Source of the DNA: Brevibacterium sp. ZH18
GTDB lineage: Bacteria > Actinomycetota > Actinomycetes > Actinomycetales > Brevibacteriaceae
DNA: 64,000 bases
Direction: 5' to 3'
Assembly: GCF_022748595.1 (NCBI RefSeq)
Contig: NZ_JALDSX010000003.1
Location: 100,462-164,461, forward strand
This document shows positions 8,489-17,900 of the stretch, one piece after another. The notes beneath the pieces were generated by a model. That model was given only the letters and a program-made list of their open reading frames with translations. It ran no database searches and had not been told where the DNA came from. The number at the start of each line of letters is the position of its first letter. Positions within the stretch are counted from its first letter, which is position 1. The position numbers and the translations under genes are program-made.

Positions 8489-10600
8489 GTGGAAGAGGAA
8501 AGTTACGGCGCCAGGCATCTGTCCGTGCTGTCGGGTCTCGAAGCAGTTCGCAAGCGACCGGGCATGTATATCGGGACAACCGATTCCCGGGGGCTGATGC
8601 ACTGTCTGTGGGAGATCATCGACAACTCCGTTGATGAGGCATTGGGCGGTTTCGGCAAGTCGATCGTCATCGAACTTGCTCCCGACGGCTCTGTCGCCGT
8701 CAGCGACGACGGCCGTGGCATTCCTGTCGACATTGAACCCAAGACCGGTCTGACCGGTGTCGAGGTCGTCATGACCAAGCTCCACGCCGGCGGCAAGTTC
8801 GGCGGCGGCTCCTACGCCGCTTCGGGCGGCCTGCACGGTGTTGGTGCCTCCGTCGTCAATGCTCTCTCCGCGCGCCTCGATGTCGAGGTCACGCGCGGTT
8901 CGAAGGTTCACAAGATGTCCTTCCGCCGAGGTGTGCCCGGGCGCTTCGACGATTCCTCGGGTACGCCGGGTCCGGACAATCCATTCGAAGAGTTCAAGGA
9001 GCCGACCGGACTCGAGATCGTCGGCAAGGCGAAGCGCGGAGTCACAGGCACCCGCGTGCAGTACTGGGCAGATCCGCAGATCTTCCTCACCAAAGCACAG
9101 TTCGACTACCCGAACCTCGTCGAGCGTGCACGACAGACAGCGTTCCTCGTTCCAGGACTCGAACTGCGCATCGTCGATCGTCGCGGAGTCGCACGTGACG
9201 AGACCGGCGAAGTCATCGCCGAGCGCGTCGAAGTCTTCCGTTTCGACGGCGGCATCACCGAATTCGTCGACCATCTGTCGATCGATCCGCCGATGACGGA
9301 CACCTGGCGTCTGCAGAACACCGGTCACTTCAAGGAGACCGTGCCAGTGCTTGACTCGTCGGGGCACATGGTCTCGAAGGAAGTTGACCGTGAGGTCGGC
9401 GTCGACATCGCGCTGCGATGGGGGACTGGCTACGACACGAAGATCAAATCCTTCGTCAACGTGGTGTCCACTCCGCATGGCGGCACCCACCTGGCCGGGT
9501 TCGAGCAGGCCAGTCTCAAAGCCATGCGCAAGGCAGTCGAGGCGAATGCTCGGAAGCTCAAGCTGGGCAAGGACAAACTCGAGAAGGACGATGTCATGGC
9601 CGGTCTGACCGCCGTCGTCACCGTCCAGCTCTCCGAACCGCAGTTCGAAGGACAGACTAAAGAGGTCCTCGGTACGGCAGCGGTTCGCCAGATCGTGGCG
9701 AAGACGGTCGAAGCCCAGCTCGGGGACATTTTGTCTTCGACTAAACGCGCGGAGAAGCAGCAGGCCGCAGTGCTCATGGAGAAGGTCGTCGCGGAGCTCA
9801 AATCCCGCATCTCCGCACGCACTCACAAAGAGAACCAGCGTCGCAAGACTGCACTCGAAGCGTCGTCGCTGCCTGCCAAGCTCTATGACTGCCGAGACAA
9901 CGGGGTGGAGAACACCGAACTGTTCATCGTCGAGGGCGACTCGGCTATGGGTACGGCGAAGGCCGCTCGCAACTCCGATCACCAGGCGCTGTTCCCGATT
10001 CGCGGCAAGATCCTCAATGTGCAGAAGGCATCTCTGGCGGACATGCTGGCCAATGTGGAGTGCGCGGCTCTGATCCAGGTCATCGGTGCCGGGTCCGGAC
10101 GCAGCTTCGACCTCGAAGCCGCCCGCTACGGCAGGGTCATCATCATGACCGATGCCGACGTCGACGGCGCGCACATCCGGACGTTGCTGCTGACCTTGTT
10201 CTTCCGCTACATGAAGCCGCTGGTCGAGCAGGGACGAGTCTTCGCAGCTGTTCCGCCGCTGCACCGCGTCGAAGTCGTAACGAAGCGCGGAACACCGAAC
10301 GACGTCGTCTACACCTACTCCGAGGCTGAGCTCAACGCTCTGCTGAAGAAGCTGGAGAAGTCGAAGAAGACATACAAGGAGCCCATCCAGAGATACAAGG
10401 GGCTGGGCGAGATGGACGCGGATCAGTTGGCTGAGACCACGATGGATTCGAGTATGCGCACCCTGCGCCGAGTCACGATGGCTGATGCCGAAGCGGCGGA
10501 GAACACCTTCGAACTCCTCATGGGATCCTCCGTGGGGCCGCGCAAGGAATTCATCGTCTCTGGAGCCGCAATCCTCGACACCGAGCGCATCGACAGCTGA
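8489..10600 (+). CDS. parE: Type IIA topoisomerase subunit B, ParE-like
   Basis: 703 residues from GTG with GAGGAAAC upstream. It has a GHKL ATPase domain (EIIDNSVDEA, DDGRGIPV, GGLHGVGASVVNALS), a transducer domain, and a TOPRIM domain with EGDSAMG near residue 485 and TDADVDGAHIRT. The EGDSAMGTAKAAR form, rather than the EGDSAGG of GyrB, and the position next to sigA match the second, topoisomerase IV-like B subunit of Actinomycetota. No parC partner adjoins it; a protease/BlaI pair on the other strand follows. The stop codon starts a four-unit tandem repeat. Confidence 0.85.
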   Translation: MEEESYGARHLSVLSGLEAVRKRPGMYIGTTDSRGLMHCLWEIIDNSVDEALGGFGKSIVIELAPDGSVAVSDDGRGIPVDIEPKTGLTGVEVVMTKLHAGGKFGGGSYAASGGLHGVGASVVNALSARLDVEVTRGSKVHKMSFRRGVPGRFDDSSGTPGPDNPFEEFKEPTGLEIVGKAKRGVTGTRVQYWADPQIFLTKAQFDYPNLVERARQTAFLVPGLELRIVDRRGVARDETGEVIAERVEVFRFDGGITEFVDHLSIDPPMTDTWRLQNTGHFKETVPVLDSSGHMVSKEVDREVGVDIALRWGTGYDTKIKSFVNVVSTPHGGTHLAGFEQASLKAMRKAVEANARKLKLGKDKLEKDDVMAGLTAVVTVQLSEPQFEGQTKEVLGTAAVRQIVAKTVEAQLGDILSSTKRAEKQQAAVLMEKVVAELKSRISARTHKENQRRKTALEASSLPAKLYDCRDNGVENTELFIVEGDSAMGTAKAARNSDHQALFPIRGKILNVQKASLADMLANVECAALIQVIGAGSGRSFDLEAARYGRVIIMTDADVDGAHIRTLLLTLFFRYMKPLVEQGRVFAAVPPLHRVEVVTKRGTPNDVVYTYSEAELNALLKKLEKSKKTYKEPIQRYKGLGEMDADQLAETTMDSSMRTLRRVTMADAEAAENTFELLMGSSVGPRKEFIVSGAAILDTERIDS

Positions 10601-10699
10601 TCGACTGGTTGGACGTCCAGTGCTGATCGACTGGGCGGACGTCGTGTGCTGATCACCCGGACGGACGTCCTGTGCTGATCACGCGGTCGGACGTCGCTC
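10596..10699 (+). repeat. 26-bp tandem repeat, four units, starting on the parE stop
   Basis: Units at 10596-10621, 10622-10647, 10648-10673 and 10674-10699 share GCTGATC and GGACGTC. The parE stop TGA is inside the first unit and each copy keeps GCTGATC. Units 1 and 3 contain the palindrome GGACGTCC. The period is not a multiple of 3. Confidence 0.9.
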
Positions 10700-10732
10700 C
10701 ATATCGGTCGTGCCCGCGACGGGAGCGGCTAC

Positions 10733-10804
10733 TCAGAACCCTGACAGGATTCAGAACCCTGACAGGATTCAGAACCCTGACAGGGTTCAGAACCCAGTCA
10801 GCAG
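10733..10804 (-). repeat. 18-bp tandem repeat carrying the M56 protease stop
   Basis: Four 18-bp units (10733-10750, 10751-10768, 10769-10786, 10787-10804). In the gene's direction each unit reads like the end of the protein: L-T-G-F-stop in the gene, then T-L-S-G-F-stop, I-L-S-G-F-stop, I-L-S-G-F-stop, all in frame. Each contains CCTGACAGG, an interrupted palindrome. Confidence 0.92.
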
Positions 10805-11680
10805 GGGAGAGAGCAGCAGCATTCCCGGTGCGAGCACCAGCACGATTGAGGCGAGGATTGCCGTCACTCTGACAGGGATCCTCGCAGAGTCGAGCGGACG
10901 GGAGAGGCGCTGGATGCGCTGAGTCGAGAGATCCTCGCGATGCTCCGGGCTGATTCTCGCAGCAGCGTGGACCGCCTGTGCGAGGATACTCGGGTCGACG
11001 TGCTCGCGTGCCTTGTCATCGGCCATGAGCTCGATGAGGCCATTGACCGAATTGAGGCCGATGGCCGTGGCGGAGAAGAACGGAAGCGCACGATGCCATG
11101 CGGCAAAGGGAATCACCAAGACGTCGTGGCGGAAGTCCAGATGGGCCCGCTCATGGGCGATGACCGCTGTGCGCTCCTGTTCACTGAGGACCTCGAGCAG
11201 ACCGGTCGACAGCACTGCGGTGCCCTTCCGCGGACCCTGCGGCAGGCAGTAGGCGACGGCCTCGTCCGTTGAGATGATGCGGGTGTCGGGGTAGGTCGCC
11301 GACGGTTCGCTGAGCAGGTGGAGGATCTCATCGTGGCGCAGGCGAGTTCTGCGTGCGCTGTAGAACGTCAGAGCCAGGCAGCCGAGCAGCCGTCCGATGA
11401 GCGCAACGGCGATGATGAGGAAGATCCAGCCGAGAATCGAGAGGTCGGCGTGGGATTGTCCCTGTGCGAGGCGCCAGATTCCCTCGGGCAGACTCCGCGA
11501 CGTCGGTGCCACAGCGAAGGCCAGGGCGGTTCCGATCAGTGACAGGCCACCGGAGAGTCCGACTGCCTGCCAGAGGACAACCTTTGAGATGGGGTCACCG
11601 CGAAAGCGGGAGAGCGCGGCCGGGATCGGCCACGCTAGAAGGAAGGCAAGTACCGCAAGGACGGCTCCCACGATGCTCAT
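10787..11680 (-). CDS. M56-family (BlaR1/MecR1-type) membrane metalloprotease
   Basis: 297 residues with about four membrane segments (near 1-20, 38-58, 85-105 and the C-terminal 270-293) and a zinc motif HERAH near residue 177. There is no C-terminal penicillin-sensor domain, so it is the short actinobacterial form. It begins 18 bases after the BlaI-type repressor gene on the same strand. By family analogy it senses a signal at the membrane and leads to inactivation of that repressor. The signal is unknown, and the neighbouring cyd operon suggests something other than beta-lactams. Confidence 0.82.
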   Translation of the reverse strand: MSIVGAVLAVLAFLLAWPIPAALSRFRGDPISKVVLWQAVGLSGGLSLIGTALAFAVAPTSRSLPEGIWRLAQGQSHADLSILGWIFLIIAVALIGRLLGCLALTFYSARRTRLRHDEILHLLSEPSATYPDTRIISTDEAVAYCLPQGPRKGTAVLSTGLLEVLSEQERTAVIAHERAHLDFRHDVLVIPFAAWHRALPFFSATAIGLNSVNGLIELMADDKAREHVDPSILAQAVHAAARISPEHREDLSTQRIQRLSRPLDSARIPVRVTAILASIVLVLAPGMLLLSPLLTGF

Positions 11681-11698
11681 GATCGTGTCCGGCCTGCG

Positions 11699-12091
11699 TC
11701 AGGAGTTGGCCGAGTGATTGCGTCCCAGCAGGTTGCGCAGTGCCTTCGTGTCGGCCTCCGAAACGGTGCCGAGGAATCGAGCGAGAACCGCCTGGCGATC
11801 CGGGGCCTGTGACAGTACCTCGGTCATCAGTTCAGCAACATGGTCTTCGCGTGTCGACACTGCGAGATAACGATGAGGGCGAATGCTCCGATCACGGGTG
11901 ACGAAGCCCTTCTTCTCAAGGCGCGTGAGGACGGTGTGGACCGTAGTCAGGGCCAGGTCTCGTTCTGCCAGGACTTCCCGGAGCTCGGCGGCACTCAATC
12001 CGTCATCATGCACCCAGATGGCGTCCATGACGCTACGTTCGAGTTCGCCCAGTGTTCCCACAGTGTCCTTGTCCTTCGAGTGTTGGTTCAT
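11699..12091 (-). CDS. BlaI/MecI-family repressor
   Basis: 130 residues. A winged helix covers about residues 12-85 (LGELERSVMDAIWV, LTTVHTVLTRLEKKGFV), followed by a helical dimerisation tail. BlaI proteins bind dyads of the TACA/TGTA type and are destroyed by a partner M56 protease, encoded 18 bases downstream. The start ATG is preceded by GGAA at 9 bases. Two tandem palindromes of TTCTAC/GTAGAA type lie 169 bases upstream, before the divergent cydA, so this regulator is a candidate for controlling both sides. Confidence 0.85.
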   Translation of the reverse strand: MNQHSKDKDTVGTLGELERSVMDAIWVHDDGLSAAELREVLAERDLALTTVHTVLTRLEKKGFVTRDRSIRPHRYLAVSTREDHVAELMTEVLSQAPDRQAVLARFLGTVSEADTKALRNLLGRNHSANS

Positions 12092-12259
12092 GCTGCAGTT
12101 CCAGTTTAACTCTACAAGCCGTCGAATTCCATGTGAGGCGCCGCTGGATCGCCGTGTGCCTCGACATTGTTCGCAGGGGGAGTAGGCTGGCGGGCCATAG
12201 CTGGGCACCGGTGATTCTGGTACGCGTGATCTTGCATTGCGACACGCTATCGGTGTTCG

Positions 12260-12293
12260 TTCTACGCAATGTAGAATTCTACGCAACGTAGAA
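12260..12293. promoter_or_regulatory. Two abutting 17-bp operator palindromes before cydA
   Basis: TTCTACGCAATGTAGAA (12260-12276) is followed without a gap by TTCTACGCAACGTAGAA (12277-12293). Each is an inverted repeat (6 or 7 bases per arm), and each contains TAGAAT-like hexamers (12272-12277, 12289-12294) that could be -10 elements. The ATG of cydA is 27 bases further. The dyad resembles BlaI-type sites, fitting the divergent repressor gene. Confidence 0.75.
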
Positions 12294-12319
12294 TTTAGAT
12301 TTTCTGGAACGGAGCACCC

Positions 12320-13888
12320 ATGGATCTGGATCCGGTACTCATCGGACGCTGGCAGTTCGGTATCACCACCGTCTATCACTTCTGGATGGTTCCTCTGACG
12401 CTGGGCCTCGGCATGCTGGTCGCAATTCTCCAGACGATGTATCACCGCACCGACAACGAAGTGTATCTGCGCAGCACGAAATTCTTCGGCAAGCTCTTCC
12501 TCATCAACTTCATCATGGGTGTGGCGACCGGCCTGGTCCAGGAGTTCCAGTTCGGGATGGCCTGGAGCGAATACTCCCGGTTCGTCGGAGACGTCTTCGG
12601 GGCACCGCTTGCGCTTGAAGCCCTTCTCGCGTTCTTCCTCGAATCCACATTCCTCGGGCTCTGGATCTTCGGCTGGGGTCGCCTGCCCCGAGCAGTCCAC
12701 CTCGGCAGCCTGTGGTGCGCTGTCATCGGCTCATGGCTCTCCGCGTACTTCATCATCGTGGCCAACTCCTGGATGCAGCATCCGGTGGGAGTCGAAATGG
12801 TCGACGGGCGTCCGGTCATGACCGATGTGTGGGCAGTCCTGACGAACAACACTGCGATAGCCGCCTACACGCATACTCTCTGCGGTGCCCTGGCCGTCGG
12901 CGGCAGCTTTCTGTTGGGTATCTCCTGGTATCACCTCTACCGTCGCCGCAAGGACGGCATCGACACGATCGGCGAGAACAAGAAGGTCATCGTCGGGTCC
13001 GCTCCGGATGTTCCCGGCCGCGACGCTCTCGACCATGAGGTCTGGATCCGCACGCTGCGCATCGGTGCGATCGTCGGCATCATCGCCTTCGCCGGTGTTG
13101 CGATCACCGGCGATGTTCAGGCCAAACTCATGTTCGAACAGCAGCCGATGAAGATGGCCTCTGCCGAGGCTGCCTGCCACGACGGTACTGAATTCTCCGT
13201 CCTCACGATCGGCGATCCCTCGTCGAACGACTGCAAGGGCGTGGAGAACGTCTTCGAGATCCCCGGTCTGCTGTCCTTCCTCGCCAAGGGTGACTTCTCC
13301 ACACCGGTTCACGGAGTGAAAACATTGCTACCGGAATACCAGGCGAAGTACGGAACCCATCTGCCCGACGACGAACGCTACGGCCAGCACGCGGGAGAGA
13401 AGATCGACTACCAACCCATCATGATCGTCACCTATTGGGGCTTCCGCATGATGATCGGCTTCGGGATCCTCGCCGCAGGTGTCTGTGCCTTGGGACTGTG
13501 GCTGACACGAAAGGGAACTGTCCCGCTATCGCCCTGGCTGATGCGCGGCTTCCTTCTGGCCATCACCGCACCGTTCATTGCGAACTCCGCAGGATGGATC
13601 TTCACTGAGATGGGCCGCCAGCCCTTCGTCGTCGCACCCAACCCGGCGCAGCTCGACGGGGTGTATATGTTCACCCAAGCCGCGCTCTCACCCGAGCTGA
13701 CACCGGGGATGCTGCTGTTCTCCTTGATCAGCCTCAGCCTCGTGTACGGGGTTCTCATGGTCGTCGAACTCCGGCTGCTCACGGTCTACATCAGGGGAGG
13801 GGTCGCCTCGGCGATGCCTGAGCTCAATGCCACCAACCACACCCCGCGGATCACGAACGACGACGACGTCCTGTCGTTCGCGTACTGA
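12320..13888 (+). CDS. cydA: Cytochrome bd ubiquinol/menaquinol oxidase subunit I
   Basis: 522 residues, full length, from ATG with CGGAG upstream. CydA binds hemes b558, b595 and d and reduces O2 in the membrane with quinol as donor. Visible are the N-terminal RWQFGITTVYHFWMVPLTLG with its heme-ligand His, multiple membrane helices, and the GRQPFVV segment near residue 437. The Q-loop is of the short type. It is the first gene of cydA-cydB-cydDC, and its expression is probably controlled through the twin palindromes just upstream. Confidence 0.95.
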   Translation: MDLDPVLIGRWQFGITTVYHFWMVPLTLGLGMLVAILQTMYHRTDNEVYLRSTKFFGKLFLINFIMGVATGLVQEFQFGMAWSEYSRFVGDVFGAPLALEALLAFFLESTFLGLWIFGWGRLPRAVHLGSLWCAVIGSWLSAYFIIVANSWMQHPVGVEMVDGRPVMTDVWAVLTNNTAIAAYTHTLCGALAVGGSFLLGISWYHLYRRRKDGIDTIGENKKVIVGSAPDVPGRDALDHEVWIRTLRIGAIVGIIAFAGVAITGDVQAKLMFEQQPMKMASAEAACHDGTEFSVLTIGDPSSNDCKGVENVFEIPGLLSFLAKGDFSTPVHGVKTLLPEYQAKYGTHLPDDERYGQHAGEKIDYQPIMIVTYWGFRMMIGFGILAAGVCALGLWLTRKGTVPLSPWLMRGFLLAITAPFIANSAGWIFTEMGRQPFVVAPNPAQLDGVYMFTQAALSPELTPGMLLFSLISLSLVYGVLMVVELRLLTVYIRGGVASAMPELNATNHTPRITNDDDVLSFAY

Positions 13889-13900
13889 GGAGAAGACACA

Positions 13901-14923
13901 ATGGAAACTCTCGCTACGATCTGGTTCGTCCTCATCATCGTGCTGTGGATGGGGTACCTGTTCCTCGACGGCTTCGACCTCGGAGTCGGCATGCTCATGC
14001 CGATCTTCACCCGCGATGAGCGGCAGAAGCGCGTCCTGCTCAACGCGATCGGACCGGTCTGGGACGGCAACGAAGTCTGGCTGATCACCGCAGCCGGCGC
14101 GACCTTCGCCGCTTTCCCTCACTGGTACGCGTCGCTGTTCAGTGCCCTCTACATTCCGTTGACCCTATGCCTGCTGGCACTGATCTTCCGCGCCGTGTCG
14201 ATCGAATACCGAGGCAAGGGCCACACGAAGGTCTGGAAGTCGTTCTGGACGTGGGCGATGGCGCTCGGCTCAGCGGGCACAGCCTTCTTCATCGGTGCCA
14301 TGCTCGCCATCACCTCGAGCGGTCTGCCGCTCAATGAAAACGGTGACCTCGTCGGAGGCGCCTTCGCATGGTTCGGCTGGCCCACCATCATCGGCGGATT
14401 GGGTGGGCTCGGATTCACCTTCGTCCACGGGCTGATCTACCTCGGCCTGAAGACCGAAGGCGACGTCAGGAAGAAAGCCCAGCGGTGGGCCAAGCGGGCG
14501 ATGCTGCCGTGCGCCATCCCGTTCCTCATCTGGTTCGGTCTAGCTATCGCGCACCGGACGTGGCTCGTCGTCATCGTCGCTGTCACCGTGGCTGCCCTCA
14601 TCGCCGCCTTCGCTGCAGTGCGCGCCGGTGCCGAGAAGCGGGCCTTCGTCTTCCACGGGATCTATCTCGTGGCCGGGCTGGCGGCAGTCTTCGCCGGTGC
14701 CTATCCGAACGTGCTTCCGTCCACACTCGATCCTGCGAACTCCCTGACCATCGCCTCGGCGTCGTCATCGGACTACACGCTGACGGTGATGCTGGTCGTC
14801 ACGGTGATCTGCCTGCCGATCATCATCGGCTACCAGATCTTCAGCTACCGGATGTTCCTGGGACGCATCAAGGAGACACACATTCCCGAAGCACACCGAG
14901 TTCCGGTGGCGATCAGGTCATGA
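13901..14923 (+). CDS. cydB: Cytochrome bd oxidase subunit II
   Basis: 340 residues with about 8-9 membrane helices, typical for CydB, which pairs with CydA to make the bd oxidase. The opening (WFVLIIVLWMGYLFLDGFDL) includes the well-conserved LDGFDLGVG segment. It begins 12 bases after cydA with GAGGAGA upstream, and its stop TGA overlaps the ATG of cydDC (ATGA), which implies translational coupling. Confidence 0.95.
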   Translation: METLATIWFVLIIVLWMGYLFLDGFDLGVGMLMPIFTRDERQKRVLLNAIGPVWDGNEVWLITAAGATFAAFPHWYASLFSALYIPLTLCLLALIFRAVSIEYRGKGHTKVWKSFWTWAMALGSAGTAFFIGAMLAITSSGLPLNENGDLVGGAFAWFGWPTIIGGLGGLGFTFVHGLIYLGLKTEGDVRKKAQRWAKRAMLPCAIPFLIWFGLAIAHRTWLVVIVAVTVAALIAAFAAVRAGAEKRAFVFHGIYLVAGLAAVFAGAYPNVLPSTLDPANSLTIASASSSDYTLTVMLVVTVICLPIIIGYQIFSYRMFLGRIKETHIPEAHRVPVAIRS

Positions 14924-17900
14924 CCTCGCCGCTGGGGATCCTGCTCGATCTGCCCCAGGGCCGACGCGGATTCGTTCTCTCCATCTTCAGCTCCCTGGCG
15001 CGGGCGGTCGGAATCGTCCTCATCGCCGAGGCGCTCGTGCGAACGATTGTCGGCTCGACGCCCGTAGCCGTCTGGGTGGTTCTCGGGCTCATCGGCGCTG
15101 CACTGCGAGGCGCGAGCCTCTGGGCCGACCACAGCCTGGGCACCTCACTGGCTGCGGCGAACAAGCAGCATCTGCGGTCGACGATCCTGGGCACCCTGCT
15201 CCGGGGCCGAGGCCAGCCGCGGATGAACACCGCAGTCACGGTCACGCGCGGGATCGACGGTCTCGATGACTACTTCACGACTGTCGTCCCGGCACTGAGC
15301 GCGGCCGCGGTCGTCCCGCTGACCCTGCTGATCCGCATCGTCTTCACCGATGTGCTCTCCGCGGTCATCATCGCGCTCTGCCTGCCGTTGGTTCCGGTCT
15401 TCATGATCCTCATCGGTCGCTTCACCAAGGACTCGACGGCGGAGAGCACCACAGCGCTGGCCAAGCTGTCCGATCATCTGGCCGAACTCGCCGAGGGGCT
15501 GCCTGTTCTCATCGGGCTCGGCCGGTCGAAAGACCACGCACGCCGTCTGCGGGCCCTGAGCGACGAGTATCACAAGGCCAATCTGGCCACTCTGCGCATC
15601 GCCTTCCTATCGAGTCTCGCTCTCGAACTCATCGCCACGATCTCCGTTGCGTTGGTTGCGGTCGTCATCGGCCTCCGCCTCGTGTCGGGGTCGATGGACC
15701 TGGGTTCGGGACTCTTCGTCCTGCTCCTCGCTCCGGAGTGCTTCATTCCGCTGCGTGAGCTCGGCTCCGGGTTCCACGCGAGTGAGAACGGTCGCGATGC
15801 GCAGGACCGAGCGCATGCGCTCATCGCGAGCACGAACCCTGTCAATGCGGACATGAACAGGCCGATCGCCGGTGATCACGACACCGACGTTCACGATACG
15901 GCCGTTCACCACACCGACGTCGACGGTGAGACGACCGGCAATCACCGCGTCGTCTATGCCGATGGCACGGCGGTCATCTGGAAAGGCGACATCTCTCGGA
16001 CTCCGGGGGTCACTGCAGTCCGCGGTCCGTCGGGCGCGGGAAAGTCGACGGTGCTCGCCGCGTTGACCGGCAGTCTGCCGGTCGGATCCACCACGAGCTT
16101 CTTGCCGCAGCGGAGCGCCTTCGTGCCGCAGACCCCGAGGGTCTTCGCCGCGACGATCGGCGCCGAGCTCGACACCTATGGCCTCCCAGCCTCCAAACGG
16201 CGGCAGGCTCTGCTTGCGGCGTCGCTCCCCGCCGACGAGAGCCTGGCGACCTCGGCTCTCAGCCCAGGGCAGCTGCGCCGTCTCGCGCTCGTGCGCGTCA
16301 TGCACCGAACCGAGACAGGTGTCGAACTGCTCGTCCTCGACGAACCGACTGCGCATCTCGATGACGAGAACGCTGCTATCGTCCTCACAATGATCGCCGA
16401 GGCGGCCCGGCGCATCCGTGTCGTCCTGGCCAGCCACGATGATCGGGTTCAGCTCCTGGCCGATGAGGAGATCATTCCCCGCACGAATGCACTGACAGAA
16501 GCGGGATTGACAGAAGCGGGAGTGACCGCGTCTGCGACAGTGTCCGTCTCCGGCACTTCCGGGCAGCGTGCGATGCCCGGTCCCATGATGGCAGGCGCGG
16601 GAGCCATCCGTGACGCTGGTTCCGGCACCCAGCTTTCATCCGTCGTCGACGATCTGCCCGCCGAACGGAGCGGACTGGTTGGTACCACGGGGGAGGTGTT
16701 CCGCCGGCGCTGGTCGAGCCTGCGCTCGAGCCTGCCGGTGTTCAACCGGGACATGGTCATCGCCCTGCTGTCGTCCTGTGCCTCCAGCCTGGCGGCGATC
16801 TCCCTGACCGCGGTCTCTGCCTGGCTCATCGTCGAAGCTTCCTACCAGCCACCCATCATGATCCTTATGGTTGCAATCGTCGGCGTCAGGTTCTTCGGGC
16901 TGAGCCGCTCGGTGCTGCTCTACCTCAGTCGGCTGAAGCTGCACTCGGCGATCTTCGGCTCTCTGGGCAGACTGCGTTCCCGGCTCTGGGCCCATTTCGA
17001 GAAGGTCGGGATGAGCGATCGGAAGATGCTCACCTCCGACACCGCTCTGCGAGCAATGGTCTCGGACGCCGACGACGTGCGGGACCTGATCCCGCGGACG
17101 CTGTTCCCGCCGATTGCTTCGTCTTTGGTCTTCGTCGCAGTCGTCATCGCGGCATGGCTACTCGATTCGCAGTCGGTGCCGATGTTCCTGGCTCTCGGCA
17201 TCCTCAATCTCGTTGCTCTGCCCATCCTCGTGATCCGGACGGAGTCCGCTTTGGCTACGCAGATGCGAACGGGACGCAACCGCATCCTCTCGCTCGTCTC
17301 ACGGGCTCTGCAGGCGAAGACTGATCTGGCGACGAACGGTGCCGACGGCCGCGTTCTGTCCTGGCTCGCCGAGGCAGAGTCCACCCTGGAGGAGACGCAA
17401 CGGACATCCTCCAGGAACTTCGGTGCTGCCCAGCTGTGGCTTCAGCTGTCGACGGTGGCAGCAGCTGTGCTCATCGCAGTGACCTCCTCCGCCCCGACCG
17501 AAGTCCTTGCTGTCGTCGTCCTCATGGCATTGGGCCTGGGGGACGTCTTCTCCTCGGCGCTGGGTGCGTATCGCCAGCTTCCGGGCCTGGGTGTCGTCCT
17601 TGATCGCCTGCCCGCTGTGTCAGGGCAAGAAACAGCCCCGGCTCTCGAGCCTGCGCGCCCTGCAACGAGGGACGGACAGTCGAGTGAGACCGGTGCGCAT
17701 CGATTCGCCGAACTCGCTCTCGAGAAGATCACCGTCGGCTGGGATGAGGAGCCAGTGCTCAGGGACGTGGATCTGCACGCTTCACGCGGCCGGTGGACTG
17801 TCCTCTGCGGCGACAGCGGCAGCGGTAAGTCGACGACCCTGAGCGTGCTGCTCAGATTCGTGGATCCATGGTCCGGACGGTATCGAGCGACGCGCGATGA

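Noticed and set aside
14368..14919. Open frame upstream of cydDC in the same phase
   Set aside because: It overlaps cydB in another frame and has no protein-like composition; the ATGA overlap at 14920 gives the start.
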